The notes under the pieces are model-generated. The model searched no databases and was not told the origin of the DNA. It saw only the letters and a program-made list of their open reading frames with translations. Shown piece by piece: positions 8,126-16,898 of a stretch of DNA of 64,000 bases. How positions within the stretch are numbered: the first letter of the stretch is position 1; the number at the start of each line of letters is the position of its first letter. The position numbers and the translations under genes were made by a program. The DNA is from Blautia hominis (GTDB lineage: Bacteria; Bacillota; Clostridia; Lachnospirales; Lachnospiraceae): assembly GCA_002270465.1 (NCBI GenBank), contig NQOF01000001.1, positions 808,501-872,500 of the forward strand, in the 5' to 3' direction.

Positions 8126-8489
8126 CCAAAAAAGGGGAAGAAAAAACAAAGACCTATCACCTTATAAATAAGTTCAAAGCATATGAGCACGCTCCAGTTA
8201 CGAACCATAACAGAAAGAAGTGTTCTGACTTCTCCCAACCATCTCCTATTTTTTTTTCATACCGCTCCCTCAGTCTTTTTTATAAGTCAGACATAAATTA
8301 TATGCCAAAATTTCGTTTGTGAGTCTGGTGCATAAGCCTTGAAAACTTTTGGCCCAGCCCCTTTTCGCATCAAATTATTCACTTAGTTGTGAAAATACGG
8401 TTTTTACACGTCTTCACAGCTTAAAGATCAACCGACCTACCGGTTTGGGCCAATCATGGACTTTTGCCGCGGGGTATATCTTTCACCAG
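8126..8489. other. Non-coding AT-rich stretch, nothing recognised
   Basis: No open frame of useful length on either strand. The GC-richer patch at 8350-8470 differs from its surroundings and could be another eroded copy of neighbouring sequence, but no clear match was found. Confidence 0.3.
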
Positions 8490-8690
8490 ATAATATCCAC
8501 TTTTGCCAAATAGTAAGGATTGTGCCCGTCCCCATATCTGCGGAAACTTATTCATCACTTTACTTGTAAAAACACAATTCCATATCCATCATATAATCCC
8601 GCAAATGCCCATAGAATCAACCTTTACGCACCAGAAGCACGGCGGTTTCAACGTGCGGTGATAGTTGTTTTTTATACTACACGTCAATAA
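8490..8690. repeat. Diverged copy A of the rlmD 3' end and its downstream flank
   Basis: On the minus strand the bases around 8620-8668 encode SPHVETAVLLVRKG then a stop, the normal C-terminus of RlmD/RumA, without the rest of the gene. The homology continues another 120 bases downstream, sharing for example ATCTGCGGAAACTTAT and ATAATCCCGCAAA with the flank of the intact rlmD gene near 11980-12060. It marks the left limit of the accessory island and probably an old attachment site. Confidence 0.6.
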
Positions 8691-8727
8691 TATAGTTTTA
8701 CCCCGCAGACTTAATCAAAATTTGATA

Positions 8728-10371
8728 TTATTCAAAAATTTGTTTCCACTCATCGTCATATTTATCTGCATACATAGGAGCTAATATCTCATCCGGTCTG
8801 CGGTGAAATTCTTTAATATCTTCCTCTCTTTTTACTGAAAATACCAAAAGAACAATTGCTTCTCGTACATATGTTAATAATTGTAAGGTCAATTTTTCAA
8901 AATCTTCAAAACTAATATTATATGCCAACTGGTCTAAGCGACTATCATCGATTAATAATTCTTTACAATAAGTATCAAGAATTTTCAGATATCCATGCTC
9001 CATAGCATTTCTTACTTTTGATACTTTTGTCATTACATTGTCAATATGTTTATATTCTTGCTCCTTATTTACAGTCCCATCCTCATTAATATTTATGTTT
9101 CTAACATCCTTAAATAACCACCACATCCCATACAATGGATAATTATTCTCTGCAATATCAAGTATTTTGACTTTATCATTAGAATTTTTATCCGGTGAAA
9201 ATAGCCTAACATATCCAATAATATTTTTCTTAATTCCTATTTCAAAATATTCATTAAGGAAAAATGCAATTTTATCAAAAATAGAGTATACAGCCCGATA
9301 ACATGCTTTGATTTTTTCAATCCCTAGTCCGTATATAGGATAATCTAAAGTATTAACAAGATATACATCTTTATCTGAAAAATGTGTCTCTTTGATACTA
9401 AAACCTTCATATGCCAAAAATCTTGCAGATACATACTCTTGCTTTATTTGATTAAAAAGACCAAATAAATATTGCACTTTTTTACTTTCAATCTCTTCTG
9501 TCATACTTGGTAAATGTAATGGATCATAGCCAACTTCAACTGTATCAAACACATCATTTAAAAGGTTAAGTGCCAGCTTGTTTTTAGCAACCCATTCCCA
9601 ATATTTGGTTTCATCCACAGACATATCATTGGAGAAATAAAGAAAATCACTTATAGTATATGGTTTTTCTAAGTATGTTTGTCCTAACATTGAGATAATA
9701 TTGTCTATATAGTTGTTTAATAAGTTAACCATCTCCTCCTTTTCCGGAAAAGGATTATCACTTTCATATGCCTGTTTAATATAATGAAAAGCTTTATACA
9801 ACATTATAGTTTGTTGTGATTCATCGTAATGGCAACGAGATAATTCATATAATTTCATACCTAATTGAGCCATTCCCATTGGAAAAACATTTTCAGTGTC
9901 AAATATACTTAAAATTTCAACCGCTTTGACAAATCTTCCATTTTGATAAAAGAAATTTGCATAATTCACACTTAATTGCCATTGAAAGTTGATAAAATAT
10001 TTAAATTCATTTTCGGAAATATTAATATCTTCACCCATTTCATTAGCCAATAGTTCAAAAGCATTTCTTGCTAAATATAAGCTTTTTTGAAAATCTGTTT
10101 CATACAATTTTAGACCTTTAATCCTATCTTTATAGTTATTTCTACTCTCACTTCCTTTCCTTTTCAAATCAATCAAATCGGATTGTATTGTAAATGAGAT
10201 ATAAAAATATCTTGCTCTAATCATGTTAGAGTTTTTCAAGTCATGAGCTTGTCCGTAACATTCATCCACCAGTATACACATACCCTTTTCATCTTTATTT
10301 AAATAAGCTTCATCACATTTAAGGGATAAGTTAGCTAAGTTTTCATCTTCATACCATTTAGTATCTGACAT
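8728..10371 (-). CDS. LA2681-type HEPN domain protein with N-terminal helical repeats
   Basis: A 547-residue protein. The N-terminal two thirds is alpha-helical and looks like TPR-type repeats (for example FVKAVEILSIFDTENVFP). The C-terminal part (about 360-547) resembles the HEPN domain of the LA2681 family: helices around ACYRAVYSIFDKIAFFLNEY and the catalytic RX4H motif RNAMEH near residues 453-458. HEPN proteins with this motif are commonly metal-independent RNases in toxin or phage-defence systems. The start at 10369-10371 is chosen because an AGAAGG site lies 7-8 bases upstream; the frame extends 32 codons further without support. It is AT-rich compared with its neighbours and lies between two copies of the rlmD-end repeat, so it was probably acquired. 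No partner antitoxin is evident. Confidence 0.7.
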   Translation of the reverse strand: MSDTKWYEDENLANLSLKCDEAYLNKDEKGMCILVDECYGQAHDLKNSNMIRARYFYISFTIQSDLIDLKRKGSESRNNYKDRIKGLKLYETDFQKSLYLARNAFELLANEMGEDINISENEFKYFINFQWQLSVNYANFFYQNGRFVKAVEILSIFDTENVFPMGMAQLGMKLYELSRCHYDESQQTIMLYKAFHYIKQAYESDNPFPEKEEMVNLLNNYIDNIISMLGQTYLEKPYTISDFLYFSNDMSVDETKYWEWVAKNKLALNLLNDVFDTVEVGYDPLHLPSMTEEIESKKVQYLFGLFNQIKQEYVSARFLAYEGFSIKETHFSDKDVYLVNTLDYPIYGLGIEKIKACYRAVYSIFDKIAFFLNEYFEIGIKKNIIGYVRLFSPDKNSNDKVKILDIAENNYPLYGMWWLFKDVRNININEDGTVNKEQEYKHIDNVMTKVSKVRNAMEHGYLKILDTYCKELLIDDSRLDQLAYNISFEDFEKLTLQLLTYVREAIVLLVFSVKREEDIKEFHRRPDEILAPMYADKYDDEWKQIFE

Positions 10372-10614
10372 CTTGAACCTTCTTTCATTTTGTGTATTCC
10401 TTACAAAAGGAGAAATTGACTTGGTTATACACGTATCAAACTTTCCTGCCTGGCAACCCGCTATCATACATTAGAAATTATTCCGATCCTGAGTATTTGT
10501 TACAGAAAGCTCCTCATCTGCATAGCTTTTAGCATATAAATTCAATTCTCTCTCAGTTATACTTTCCAATTATTTATTCTACAATATTCTAACCTTTTGC
10601 CAAAACATTCATTT
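10372..10614. other. Upstream region of the HEPN gene, AT-rich, no gene
   Basis: Short intergenic stretch that should hold the HEPN gene promoter on the minus strand. No clean -35/-10 pair stands out and no open frame is supported. Confidence 0.3.
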
Positions 10615-10795
10615 CCCTTACCCCACCCCAGTAACCGGAAACTTATATCATCTCAACAAGCAAAAAAGCACACCTATATATCCCGCTGAAATCCCCTAAA
10701 CCCTTTGATTTCCTAGGCTTTTCTCGTCAGCAGAGCCACGTTTTCCACATGCGGTGAAAGTTGATTTTTATACTACATGGCAGAAATATTTTCAT
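10615..10795. repeat. Diverged copy C of the rlmD 3' end and flank
   Basis: The minus strand here encodes YKNQLSPHVENVALLTRKA and a stop, again an RlmD-like C-terminus. It shares CGGAAACTTAT, ATCCCGC and AAATNCCC landmarks with the other two copies. On the side away from the rlmD end it also shares a stretch resembling TTTTATACTACA with copy A, suggesting that both copies end in the same mobile-element terminus. Confidence 0.55.
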
Positions 10796-11099
10796 GACAT
10801 AGTGGTGGGGTAGATATCCTCGCTAATTTTACCCCTCTTACCCCTTTTCACTGAAAATCACCCCTGTATAAAAAAATTCACCCCTTTTAATACAACCTCC
10901 ACAAATATTGTACTTTGCTAAGATAAAGTTACCTTAGTGCATTCCAATACCCGTACTCTTTTTGCAATTCTTATGACAATTTTTCTACTTATTCACACTT
11001 ACAAACCTTACATAATTTCATCACAATACATATATTACATCAATAACGGAAATACTAATTAGTATTTAAACACTAAATATATGATATCAGACTTCATAG
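10796..11099. other. AT-rich intergenic region of the island
   Basis: No gene seen. An 18-bp perfect palindrome, AAATACTAATTAGTATTT (11050-11067), lies just downstream of the HNH gene and could act in its termination. Short CACCCCTT-like motifs recur at 10835-10890 without clear meaning. Confidence 0.35.
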
Positions 11100-11579
11100 T
11101 TATTCAAAGCTGTTTTCATATTTTTCCTTTAAGTATTCTGGAGAAGGGTACCATTCTTTATTTTGTGGATAAAGAATTCTCTTATAAGTATCTTTAAAAG
11201 CTTCATTTTGAGCTTCTATCTTTCCATCTGGCTTTATCTTTATTAATCCTTTGTCATAAGCAATTTCATGATTTGTACATAAACATAATCCATTTTGTAT
11301 TTTATCACTACCACCTTTCGCCACTGGTACAATAAGAGCAGCTCTTAATATTTTCGGCTCTTTTAAACCACAAATTGCACAGGTGCTATTATATGCTTTC
11401 AAAACATCTTTTCTAAACTTTCCCTGTTTTCTATATGGTTGCTTAACAACTTTTTCTGTCCACTCTCTATTTCGGTACGGAAATCTGTTTATAATTTTAT
11501 CTTCATCTTCAATTATAAATGTTTGTGCCTTTTTATCCCATTTTGCAACAGGTAACATATCATATCTTTCAGTTGACAT
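11100..11579 (-). CDS. HNH endonuclease-like protein with altered catalytic site
   Basis: A 159-residue frame with an HNH/McrA-like zinc finger: CAIC at residues 67-70 and CLCTNH at 99-104 supply the zinc ligands and final His. In active relatives the first catalytic His sits in an AAHIVP sequence; here it reads AALIVP (Leu82), so nuclease activity is doubtful. The likely ATG (11577-11579) lies inside the end of the upstream frame, which ends at 11569. Reading both together across a one-base shift gives a continuous protein of about 230 residues, so this is probably the 3' half of a frameshifted gene. Confidence 0.6.
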   Translation of the reverse strand: MSTERYDMLPVAKWDKKAQTFIIEDEDKIINRFPYRNREWTEKVVKQPYRKQGKFRKDVLKAYNSTCAICGLKEPKILRAALIVPVAKGGSDKIQNGLCLCTNHEIAYDKGLIKIKPDGKIEAQNEAFKDTYKRILYPQNKEWYPSPEYLKEKYENSFE

Positions 11580-11781
11580 ATCCAAAAATACTGTAAAGCG
11601 ATATCATTACTCTCATCTCATCTTTACTATGATACATATTAAATGTAATCGGAAAGATATATCCTTCTTGAAGGTTTTCAAGCACCTCCTCTTTTATAGA
11701 CCTATTCCTTTTTTCCCTAATAGCTGCATTATTGTACTCTATCAAAAGTTGTTTTGTGAAGTAGCGTGTATCATTCATCAT
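11569..11781 (-). CDS. Small frame, probable N-terminal half of the HNH gene
   Basis: A 70-codon frame starting with a GAAAGGG site. It includes EEVLENLQEGYIFPITFNMY and ends in SLYSIFGYVN just where the next frame begins with STERYDML. The two overlap by 11 bases (ATG inside, TGA). Either the two are translationally coupled, or a single-base deletion or insertion near 11570-11580 split one nuclease gene. I favour the frameshift. No known domain in this half alone. Confidence 0.5.
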   Translation of the reverse strand: MMNDTRYFTKQLLIEYNNAAIREKRNRSIKEEVLENLQEGYIFPITFNMYHSKDEMRVMISLYSIFGYVN

Positions 11782-11884
11782 ATGCGTACCCTTTCATAAT
11801 TTTCTCTATTATTCTATAACACACCAATGTTTCGCAAAAAATATTCCGAACTCTTACTGACAAACTTAAGTTTTACTATGGAGT

Positions 11885-12105
11885 ATCCACTTGCCAAATA
11901 GTATGGGTTTTGCCGGATTGCATCTTTTGCCCGACAAAACCCTCATTATCAAACTCTCCGGCGTTACCCCGTCCCCTTATCTGCGGAAACTTATCCATCT
12001 TACCTTTCGTTAAAACACAACTCCATTTTCTTCAAATAATCCCGCAAACCCGCCTAGAATCAAGGTTTCCGCACGAGAAGCACGGCGGTTTCAACATGCA
12101 CCGTC
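11885..12105. repeat. Copy B: functional rlmD 3' end and downstream flank
   Basis: Reference copy of the repeat, consisting of the last codons of rlmD (HVETAVLLVRKP) plus about 170 bases downstream. It shares landmarks GTATCCACTTGCCAAATAGTA, cut here to core TGCCAAATAGTA, and TATCTGCGGAAACTTAT with copy A. Confidence 0.6.
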
Positions 12106-13451
12106 TGACAAAACTGATCCACACAACAAACCCTCTCCACCCGATACCCTTCCCTCAAAAACAAATCCAAATCCCTAGCCAAACTACTAGGCTTACAGGA
12201 TATATAAACCATCTTATCCACCCCATACCCCACGATCTTCGGCAGCGCCTTCGGATGGATCCCATCCCTGGGCGGATCCAGCACAATGAAATCCGGCCTT
12301 TCCTCAATCTCATCAATCACCTTCAGCACATCCCCCGCAATAAACCTGCAGTTTGTGATCCCATTCAGCTCCGCATTCTCCTTCGCCGCCTGCACAGCCT
12401 CCTCCACGATCTCAACCCCGATCACCTTTTTCGCCACCGGCGAAAGAATCTGTGAAATCGTTCCCGTCCCGCTGTACAAGTCAAACACCGTCATATCCTT
12501 CGTATCCCCAATATACTCTCTGGCCGTATTATAAAGCACCTCTGCCCCATATGAATTCGGCTGGAAAAACGAAAACGTCGTCACTTTAAATTTCAGCCCA
12601 AGAATCTCCTCATAAAAATAATCCTTCCCATACAAGATCCGCGTCTCATCACTCTGCACCATATCTGACAGCGAATCATTGATAATATGAAGAAAGCCCA
12701 CGATCTCCCCCTCCAAGGGCAGCGCCAGCAGTTCTTCCTTCAGCATATCCAGATCATGCGCCTCCTGGCTTGTAGTGACCAGATTCACCAAAATCTCTCC
12801 GGTAGTATTCGCCCTCCTCAAAAGCAAATGCCGCAGATACCCCACATGCTGCATTTTCTTATAAAAACTCACACCTCTGCTCCTGAAATACTCGCCCACA
12901 CACACCAGGATCTTTGTCATATCCTCATGCACCAGCTTGCAGTCAAAAGCATTCAGCACATCATACGTGCTTCCCTTCTTATGCAGCCCCAGGGCCAGCG
13001 GTCCGTCCTTATATTCGTCCCCAAAGGAAAACTCCATCTTATTCCTGTATGCAAACTCCATAGGACTTCCCTTAATCCCCTCGAACACGTAATCCGGGTT
13101 CCCGTCATCGTCCACCTGCCCTGCATCTGCTATGGCCTTATCCAGCATATTCTTAACCTGCTCTGCCTTCATTTTCAGCTGTTCTTCATACTCCATAGTC
13201 TGATACATACAGCCTCCGCAGTCCGGAAAAATACTGCATACCGGTCCGCGTTTCTCCATTGGAGATTTCTCCAGCACTTCCAGAAGCCTTCCCTCCAGGC
13301 GGTCTCCTCTTTTTTTATTTATCAGAAACCGTACCTTCTGGCCCGGAATTCCGTTTTTCACAATCACGGTCTTTCCATCTATCACAACTCGTCCCTTGTT
13401 GGGGAAGTCCACTTTTTCGATAATTCCTTCGTAAATTTCTCCTTTTTTCAA
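12060..13451 (-). CDS. rlmD: 23S rRNA (uracil-5-)-methyltransferase, RlmD/RumA family
   Basis: 463-residue SAM-dependent RNA methyltransferase that forms 5-methyluridine in 23S rRNA. N-terminal TRAM domain (about 1-60), then the iron-sulphur cysteine pattern CSIFPDCGGC, the SAM motif DLYSGTGTI, the DPPRDGIHPKAL motif and the nucleophile region YISCKPSSLARDL; it ends in the usual HVETAVLLVRK. The start is a TTG (13449-13451) preceded by GGGAGGG. Relatives modify U1939 or U747; the paralogue cannot be fixed from sequence alone, so the symbol is approximate. The 3' end is a known class of integration target in Firmicutes and is repeated twice more in the adjacent island. Confidence 0.92.
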   Translation of the reverse strand: MKKGEIYEGIIEKVDFPNKGRVVIDGKTVIVKNGIPGQKVRFLINKKRGDRLEGRLLEVLEKSPMEKRGPVCSIFPDCGGCMYQTMEYEEQLKMKAEQVKNMLDKAIADAGQVDDDGNPDYVFEGIKGSPMEFAYRNKMEFSFGDEYKDGPLALGLHKKGSTYDVLNAFDCKLVHEDMTKILVCVGEYFRSRGVSFYKKMQHVGYLRHLLLRRANTTGEILVNLVTTSQEAHDLDMLKEELLALPLEGEIVGFLHIINDSLSDMVQSDETRILYGKDYFYEEILGLKFKVTTFSFFQPNSYGAEVLYNTAREYIGDTKDMTVFDLYSGTGTISQILSPVAKKVIGVEIVEEAVQAAKENAELNGITNCRFIAGDVLKVIDEIEERPDFIVLDPPRDGIHPKALPKIVGYGVDKMVYISCKPSSLARDLDLFLREGYRVERVCCVDQFCQTVHVETAVLLVRKP

Positions 13452-13477
13452 AACTATCCCTCCCGATATTATTTAAC

Positions 13478-13506
13478 AGAAAAAGAAGCTCCGGTTTCCC
13501 GAAGCT
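13478..13506 (-). terminator. Terminator between the small acidic protein gene and rlmD
   Basis: On the minus strand GGAGCTTCGG pairs with CCGGAGCTTC (two G-U pairs) around a GAAA loop, followed by TTTTTC. Confidence 0.65.
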
Positions 13507-13522
13507 CCCTATTACTCTTTTT

Positions 13523-13753
13523 TTATTTGTCTTCATCCTCGTCATCGTCTTCAAAATAATCATCGAAGTCATCGTCGAAGTCCTCTTCAAAATCTTCCAG
13601 ATAATCCGGAGTGAAGAAACGGTATACTGCATATGCTATTCCGGCAACAGCAGCTACTGCTCCGATGATAGCCAGAATCCATAAGACGGTATTCTTATTT
13701 TTTTCTTCTTCTTTCTTCTGTAATGCTGTGATTAAATCCTCAATACGATTCAT
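13523..13753 (-). CDS. Small single-pass membrane protein with acidic tail
   Basis: A 76-residue protein: an N-terminal amphipathic stretch with charged residues (EDLITALQKKEEEKNKN), one transmembrane helix (about residues 23-45, VLWILAIIGAVAAVAGIAYA), then a tail almost entirely Asp/Glu. Proteins of this build are common upstream of or near housekeeping genes in Lachnospiraceae, with unknown function. The ATG at 13751-13753 is preferred over one four codons upstream because that one abuts the AGAGG site with no spacing. It lies upstream of rlmD on the same strand but is separated from it by a terminator. Confidence 0.75.
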   Translation of the reverse strand: MNRIEDLITALQKKEEEKNKNTVLWILAIIGAVAAVAGIAYAVYRFFTPDYLEDFEEDFDDDFDDYFEDDDEDEDK

Positions 13754-14054
13754 AGCCTGCACCATCCTCTCTTACATATGACATCCTGCACTGCTGCCCC
13801 GCCTATCCGGAGTTGCTGCCGGCTGTCTGTCAATCTGTGCCGAATGTGATTCTAATTTCTCTATTATGGTTTCCTAATAAAAAAAATTTCATTCGGCTTG
13901 TTTTTAATATTATATCACGATAGGCAAAATTTTACTATCCTTTATTCAATATTTTCATATTGATTTCCGGGAATATAAATTGTAATCTCAATTTCATCTG
14001 CTCACAGACCCACCAAAAAAGTTCTGTTATGATTCCGCTTAGGCAAATCTTGGA

Positions 14055-14279
14055 CTTATGATCCCTCTGCAAGTCCCTGAAGATCATCGCCCACTCTCTA
14101 CAGCTTCTGCAAATCCCTAAGATCATCCTCCACTCTCTACAGCTTCTGCAAATCCCTGAAACCATCCCCCACTCTCTACAGCTTCTGCAAATCCCTGAAA
14201 TCATCCCCCACTCTCTACAGCTTCTGCAAATCCCTGAAATCATCCCCACTCTCTACAGCTTCTGCAAATCCTTAGATCC
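14055..14279. repeat. 39-bp tandem repeat (minisatellite) after pcrA
   Basis: Five units starting at about 14093, 14132, 14171, 14210 and 14248 (period 39, 39, 39, 38), plus a diverged partial unit at 14060-14092. Each unit contains CTCTCTACAGCTTCTGCAAA and CCCTGAAATCATC. The array begins immediately after the pcrA stop codon. Read on the minus strand it is open and would give a 13-residue repeat (GMISGICRSCREW), but no ribosome site supports a gene. There are no spacers, so it is not a CRISPR array. Confidence 0.85.
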
Positions 14280-16493
14280 TTATTCCACTTTTTTCAGCTT
14301 CGCAAAAGATGCAAACATTTTCTTCGTCCCCGCCTTGTCGAATTCCACCGTTACCTCATAGTCCCGGCCGCCCTCCACAATGCCTTTCACAACGCCCACA
14401 CCAAATTTAATATGCTTCACCGTATCGCCCACATCATAGGACAGTCCCGCTGATTTCTTCACCTCAAACTGCTTCGGTATAAATGCCGGCTGCTTAAATG
14501 CCTGCTTCATCTGTTTCATGGTATTGGGAAGGGGAATTTCTTTAATCTTCTGCTCTTTAAAATCTCTTCCCAAATCTACCAGTTCCCTTGGAATCTCCCT
14601 GATAAAACGAGACGGCTTATTATACTGCGTCTCTCCACGGATCATTCTCTGCTGCGCACAGGTCAGCGTCAAATCCTTCATGGCCCTTGTGATGCCCACA
14701 TAACAAAGCCTGCGCTCCTCCTCAATCTCTGTCGGATCATCCGCGGTGATGGTCATATAACTTGGGAAAATCCCGTCCTCCATACCAGCCAGATAAACAA
14801 AAGGAAATTCCAGCCCCTTAGCGCTGTGAAGCGTCATCAAGAGCACCTGGTTTCCATCCCCGTCCACAGTATCAATATCTGCGATCAGGGCAACCTCCTC
14901 CAAAAATCCGCTGAGCGTTGGGTCCTCATTTTCCTCTTCGTAGGAAACAATTTTTGTGATCAGCTCGTCAATATTTTCAATTCTGGCGTCAGCTTCCTCG
15001 GTCCCCTCTGCCTTCAGTTCCATCACATATCCTGTCTCTTCAATAATGTCATTGAGCAGTTCTGAGGGAGAATAATACTCTGTTTTACTCCTCAGGCTCT
15101 GGATAAATGTGACAAACGGCTCAATCTTACCAGCCGCCCTTCCAAGCGTAGGAATACTTTCCGCCTCTTTCAGTGCATCATAAAAACTCATATCATGCGC
15201 AGACGCATAATCCTGCACCTTCGCAAGTGTAGTTGCCCCGATTCCCCGTTTCGGCACATTGATGATACGGCGCACAGCCAGGTCATCTCTTGCATTGTCC
15301 ACAGTTTTTAAGTAGGCCAGCAAATCCTTGATTTCCTTTCTGGCATAGAAGTTCACGCCACCCACCAGCTTGTAAGGAATGTTTGCCATAAGGAATTTCT
15401 CCTCGAAAAGACGTGACTGGGCATTGGTCCTGTACAAAATAGCGCAGTCCTTATACTGACAGTCCTCTTCCCGCACCCTCCTGCTGATATCCCCTGTAAT
15501 AAATTCCGCTTCCTCATATGCATTCATGAACTGCCTGTAATGCACCAGGGAACCTTCCTCATTATCTGTCCACAGAGATTTCTCTTTTCTTCCGATATTA
15601 TTATGTATCACCTCATTGGCGGAATTCAGGATATTCTGGGTAGAACGGTAATTCTGCTCCAGCTTGATCACCATTGCATTAGAAAATACTTTCTCAAATC
15701 CGAGGATATTACCAATATTCGCCCCCCTGAATTTATAGATCGACTGGTCATCATCACCTACCACGCACAGATTCTTATACTTGCTTGCCAAAAGACTCAC
15801 AAACTTAAACTGTGCAGTGTTGGTATCCTGATACTCATCCACCATAATGTAACGGAAACGCTCCTGGTAATAATCCAGCACATCCGGGCATGCCTGAAAC
15901 AATTCCACTGTCTTCACGATCAGATCATCAAAATCAAGCGCATTGTTTTTTCTCAGTTCTTTCTGATATTCCTTATAAGCCTGGGCAATTTTTTTCTTGC
16001 TGAAATCAGACATATTATTCAGCTCGTACTCCTCCGGAGTCACCAATTCATCCTTTGCCGAGGAAATGGCGGACAGGATTGCCCTCTCTTTGTGTACCTT
16101 TGTATCAATCTGCAGACGTTTGCAGATGTCTTTCATCAAGCTTTTCTGGTCATCCGTATCGTAAATGGTAAAATTGTGGTCAAATCCCAGTCTGTCTATG
16201 TATCTTCTCAAAATACGCACGCAGCTTGAATGAAAAGTGGAAACCCAGATGCTCTCCGCTCCAAATCCCACAATCTTGTCCACACGTTCACGCATCTCAC
16301 CTGCTGCCTTATTGGTAAATGTGATTGCCATGATATTCCACGGATTTACACCCTTTTCCTCGATCAAATAAGCAATTCTGTGGGTCAGAACCCTGGTCTT
16401 TCCCGAACCTGCCCCTGCCAGAATCAGCACCGGTCCCTCTGTGTGAAGGACAGCTTCCTTCTGCTGGGGATTCAACGTATCATATATACTCAT
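14280..16493 (-). CDS. pcrA: ATP-dependent DNA helicase PcrA/UvrD
   Basis: 737-residue superfamily 1A helicase (3'-5'), acting in nucleotide excision repair, rolling-circle plasmid replication and removal of RecA or stalled polymerases. It contains Walker A AGAGSGKT, DEYQDTN (motif II), DDQSIYKFRGA (motif III), QNYRST (motif IV) and the VDEYQ/TLHSAKGLEF motifs. The C-terminal segment YDVGDTVKHIKFGVGVV is the Tudor-like RNA polymerase-binding region of PcrA. Start at 16491-16493 is set by a GGAGGG site; the frame is open another 46 codons upstream without support. A monocistronic gene in this context. Confidence 0.96.
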   Translation of the reverse strand: MSIYDTLNPQQKEAVLHTEGPVLILAGAGSGKTRVLTHRIAYLIEEKGVNPWNIMAITFTNKAAGEMRERVDKIVGFGAESIWVSTFHSSCVRILRRYIDRLGFDHNFTIYDTDDQKSLMKDICKRLQIDTKVHKERAILSAISSAKDELVTPEEYELNNMSDFSKKKIAQAYKEYQKELRKNNALDFDDLIVKTVELFQACPDVLDYYQERFRYIMVDEYQDTNTAQFKFVSLLASKYKNLCVVGDDDQSIYKFRGANIGNILGFEKVFSNAMVIKLEQNYRSTQNILNSANEVIHNNIGRKEKSLWTDNEEGSLVHYRQFMNAYEEAEFITGDISRRVREEDCQYKDCAILYRTNAQSRLFEEKFLMANIPYKLVGGVNFYARKEIKDLLAYLKTVDNARDDLAVRRIINVPKRGIGATTLAKVQDYASAHDMSFYDALKEAESIPTLGRAAGKIEPFVTFIQSLRSKTEYYSPSELLNDIIEETGYVMELKAEGTEEADARIENIDELITKIVSYEEENEDPTLSGFLEEVALIADIDTVDGDGNQVLLMTLHSAKGLEFPFVYLAGMEDGIFPSYMTITADDPTEIEEERRLCYVGITRAMKDLTLTCAQQRMIRGETQYNKPSRFIREIPRELVDLGRDFKEQKIKEIPLPNTMKQMKQAFKQPAFIPKQFEVKKSAGLSYDVGDTVKHIKFGVGVVKGIVEGGRDYEVTVEFDKAGTKKMFASFAKLKKVE

Positions 16494-16534
16494 AAAAAAT
16501 GTCCCTCCATAATCCATAACGATAAAAAGCACAC

Positions 16535-16800
16535 TGTTACTGTTCACAGACCTGCTCTTTTGGCAGGGCTGTGAATAGCAGCAGCATACTCTGAACTTTC
16601 TGTATCCGAAGATCAAACCCTTACTGTTCACAGGCCGCTATCCCGGGTGGCATTTTCCCCGCGGGGATGCTCCGCCATACCTGGCAAAATCCCGCAACAG
16701 CCAGCACCTAAATGCCGTTTCCTGCATTTTCACCCTGAAAGGTGAACTGTCCTAAAAGGCAGAGCTGTGCACCGCAAAATGTGTTACTGGCTTCATAATT
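16535..16800. repeat. Degenerate palindromic repeat, copy R5 (plus a partial copy)
   Basis: The segment 16618-16790 begins TTACTGTTCACAGGCC and ends near GTGTTACTGG. In between it keeps the repeat-family landmarks (GCATTTTC, AAAATCCCG, CAGCCAGC, GAGCTGTGCACCGC). A shorter fragment with TTACTGTTCACAG starts at 16537. It fills the 450-base gap between pcrA and the DUF1836 gene and belongs to the same family as the copies near 24.2, 31.0 and 61.7 kb. Confidence 0.6.
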
Positions 16801-16898
16801 TGGCAGCAACATCAAAACACCTGTTCCTACAATATAACACAGCTCTCCGGGGCAGGCAAGCGTTTGCCGGGGATTTCTGCCGTTTTCAGAAAAATCCA

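Noticed and set aside
8728-10371. Retron, restriction-modification or BREX component
   Set aside because: No reverse transcriptase, methylase or ATPase motif is visible in the protein; only the helical repeats and the HEPN motif.
12687-13559. Long antisense frame of about 290 codons over rlmD
   Set aside because: It is the reverse strand of a clear rlmD gene with typical catalytic motifs; the serine run at its end reflects the acidic tail gene read backwards.
13935-14249. A repetitive 104-codon frame encoding GMISGICRSCREW units
   Set aside because: It is simply the 39-bp minisatellite read in frame; no ribosome site, promoter or homologous domain supports a gene.
14055-14279. Possible CRISPR-like array
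   Set aside because: Units are contiguous without unique spacers, the period is 39 bases throughout, and no cas genes are nearby.
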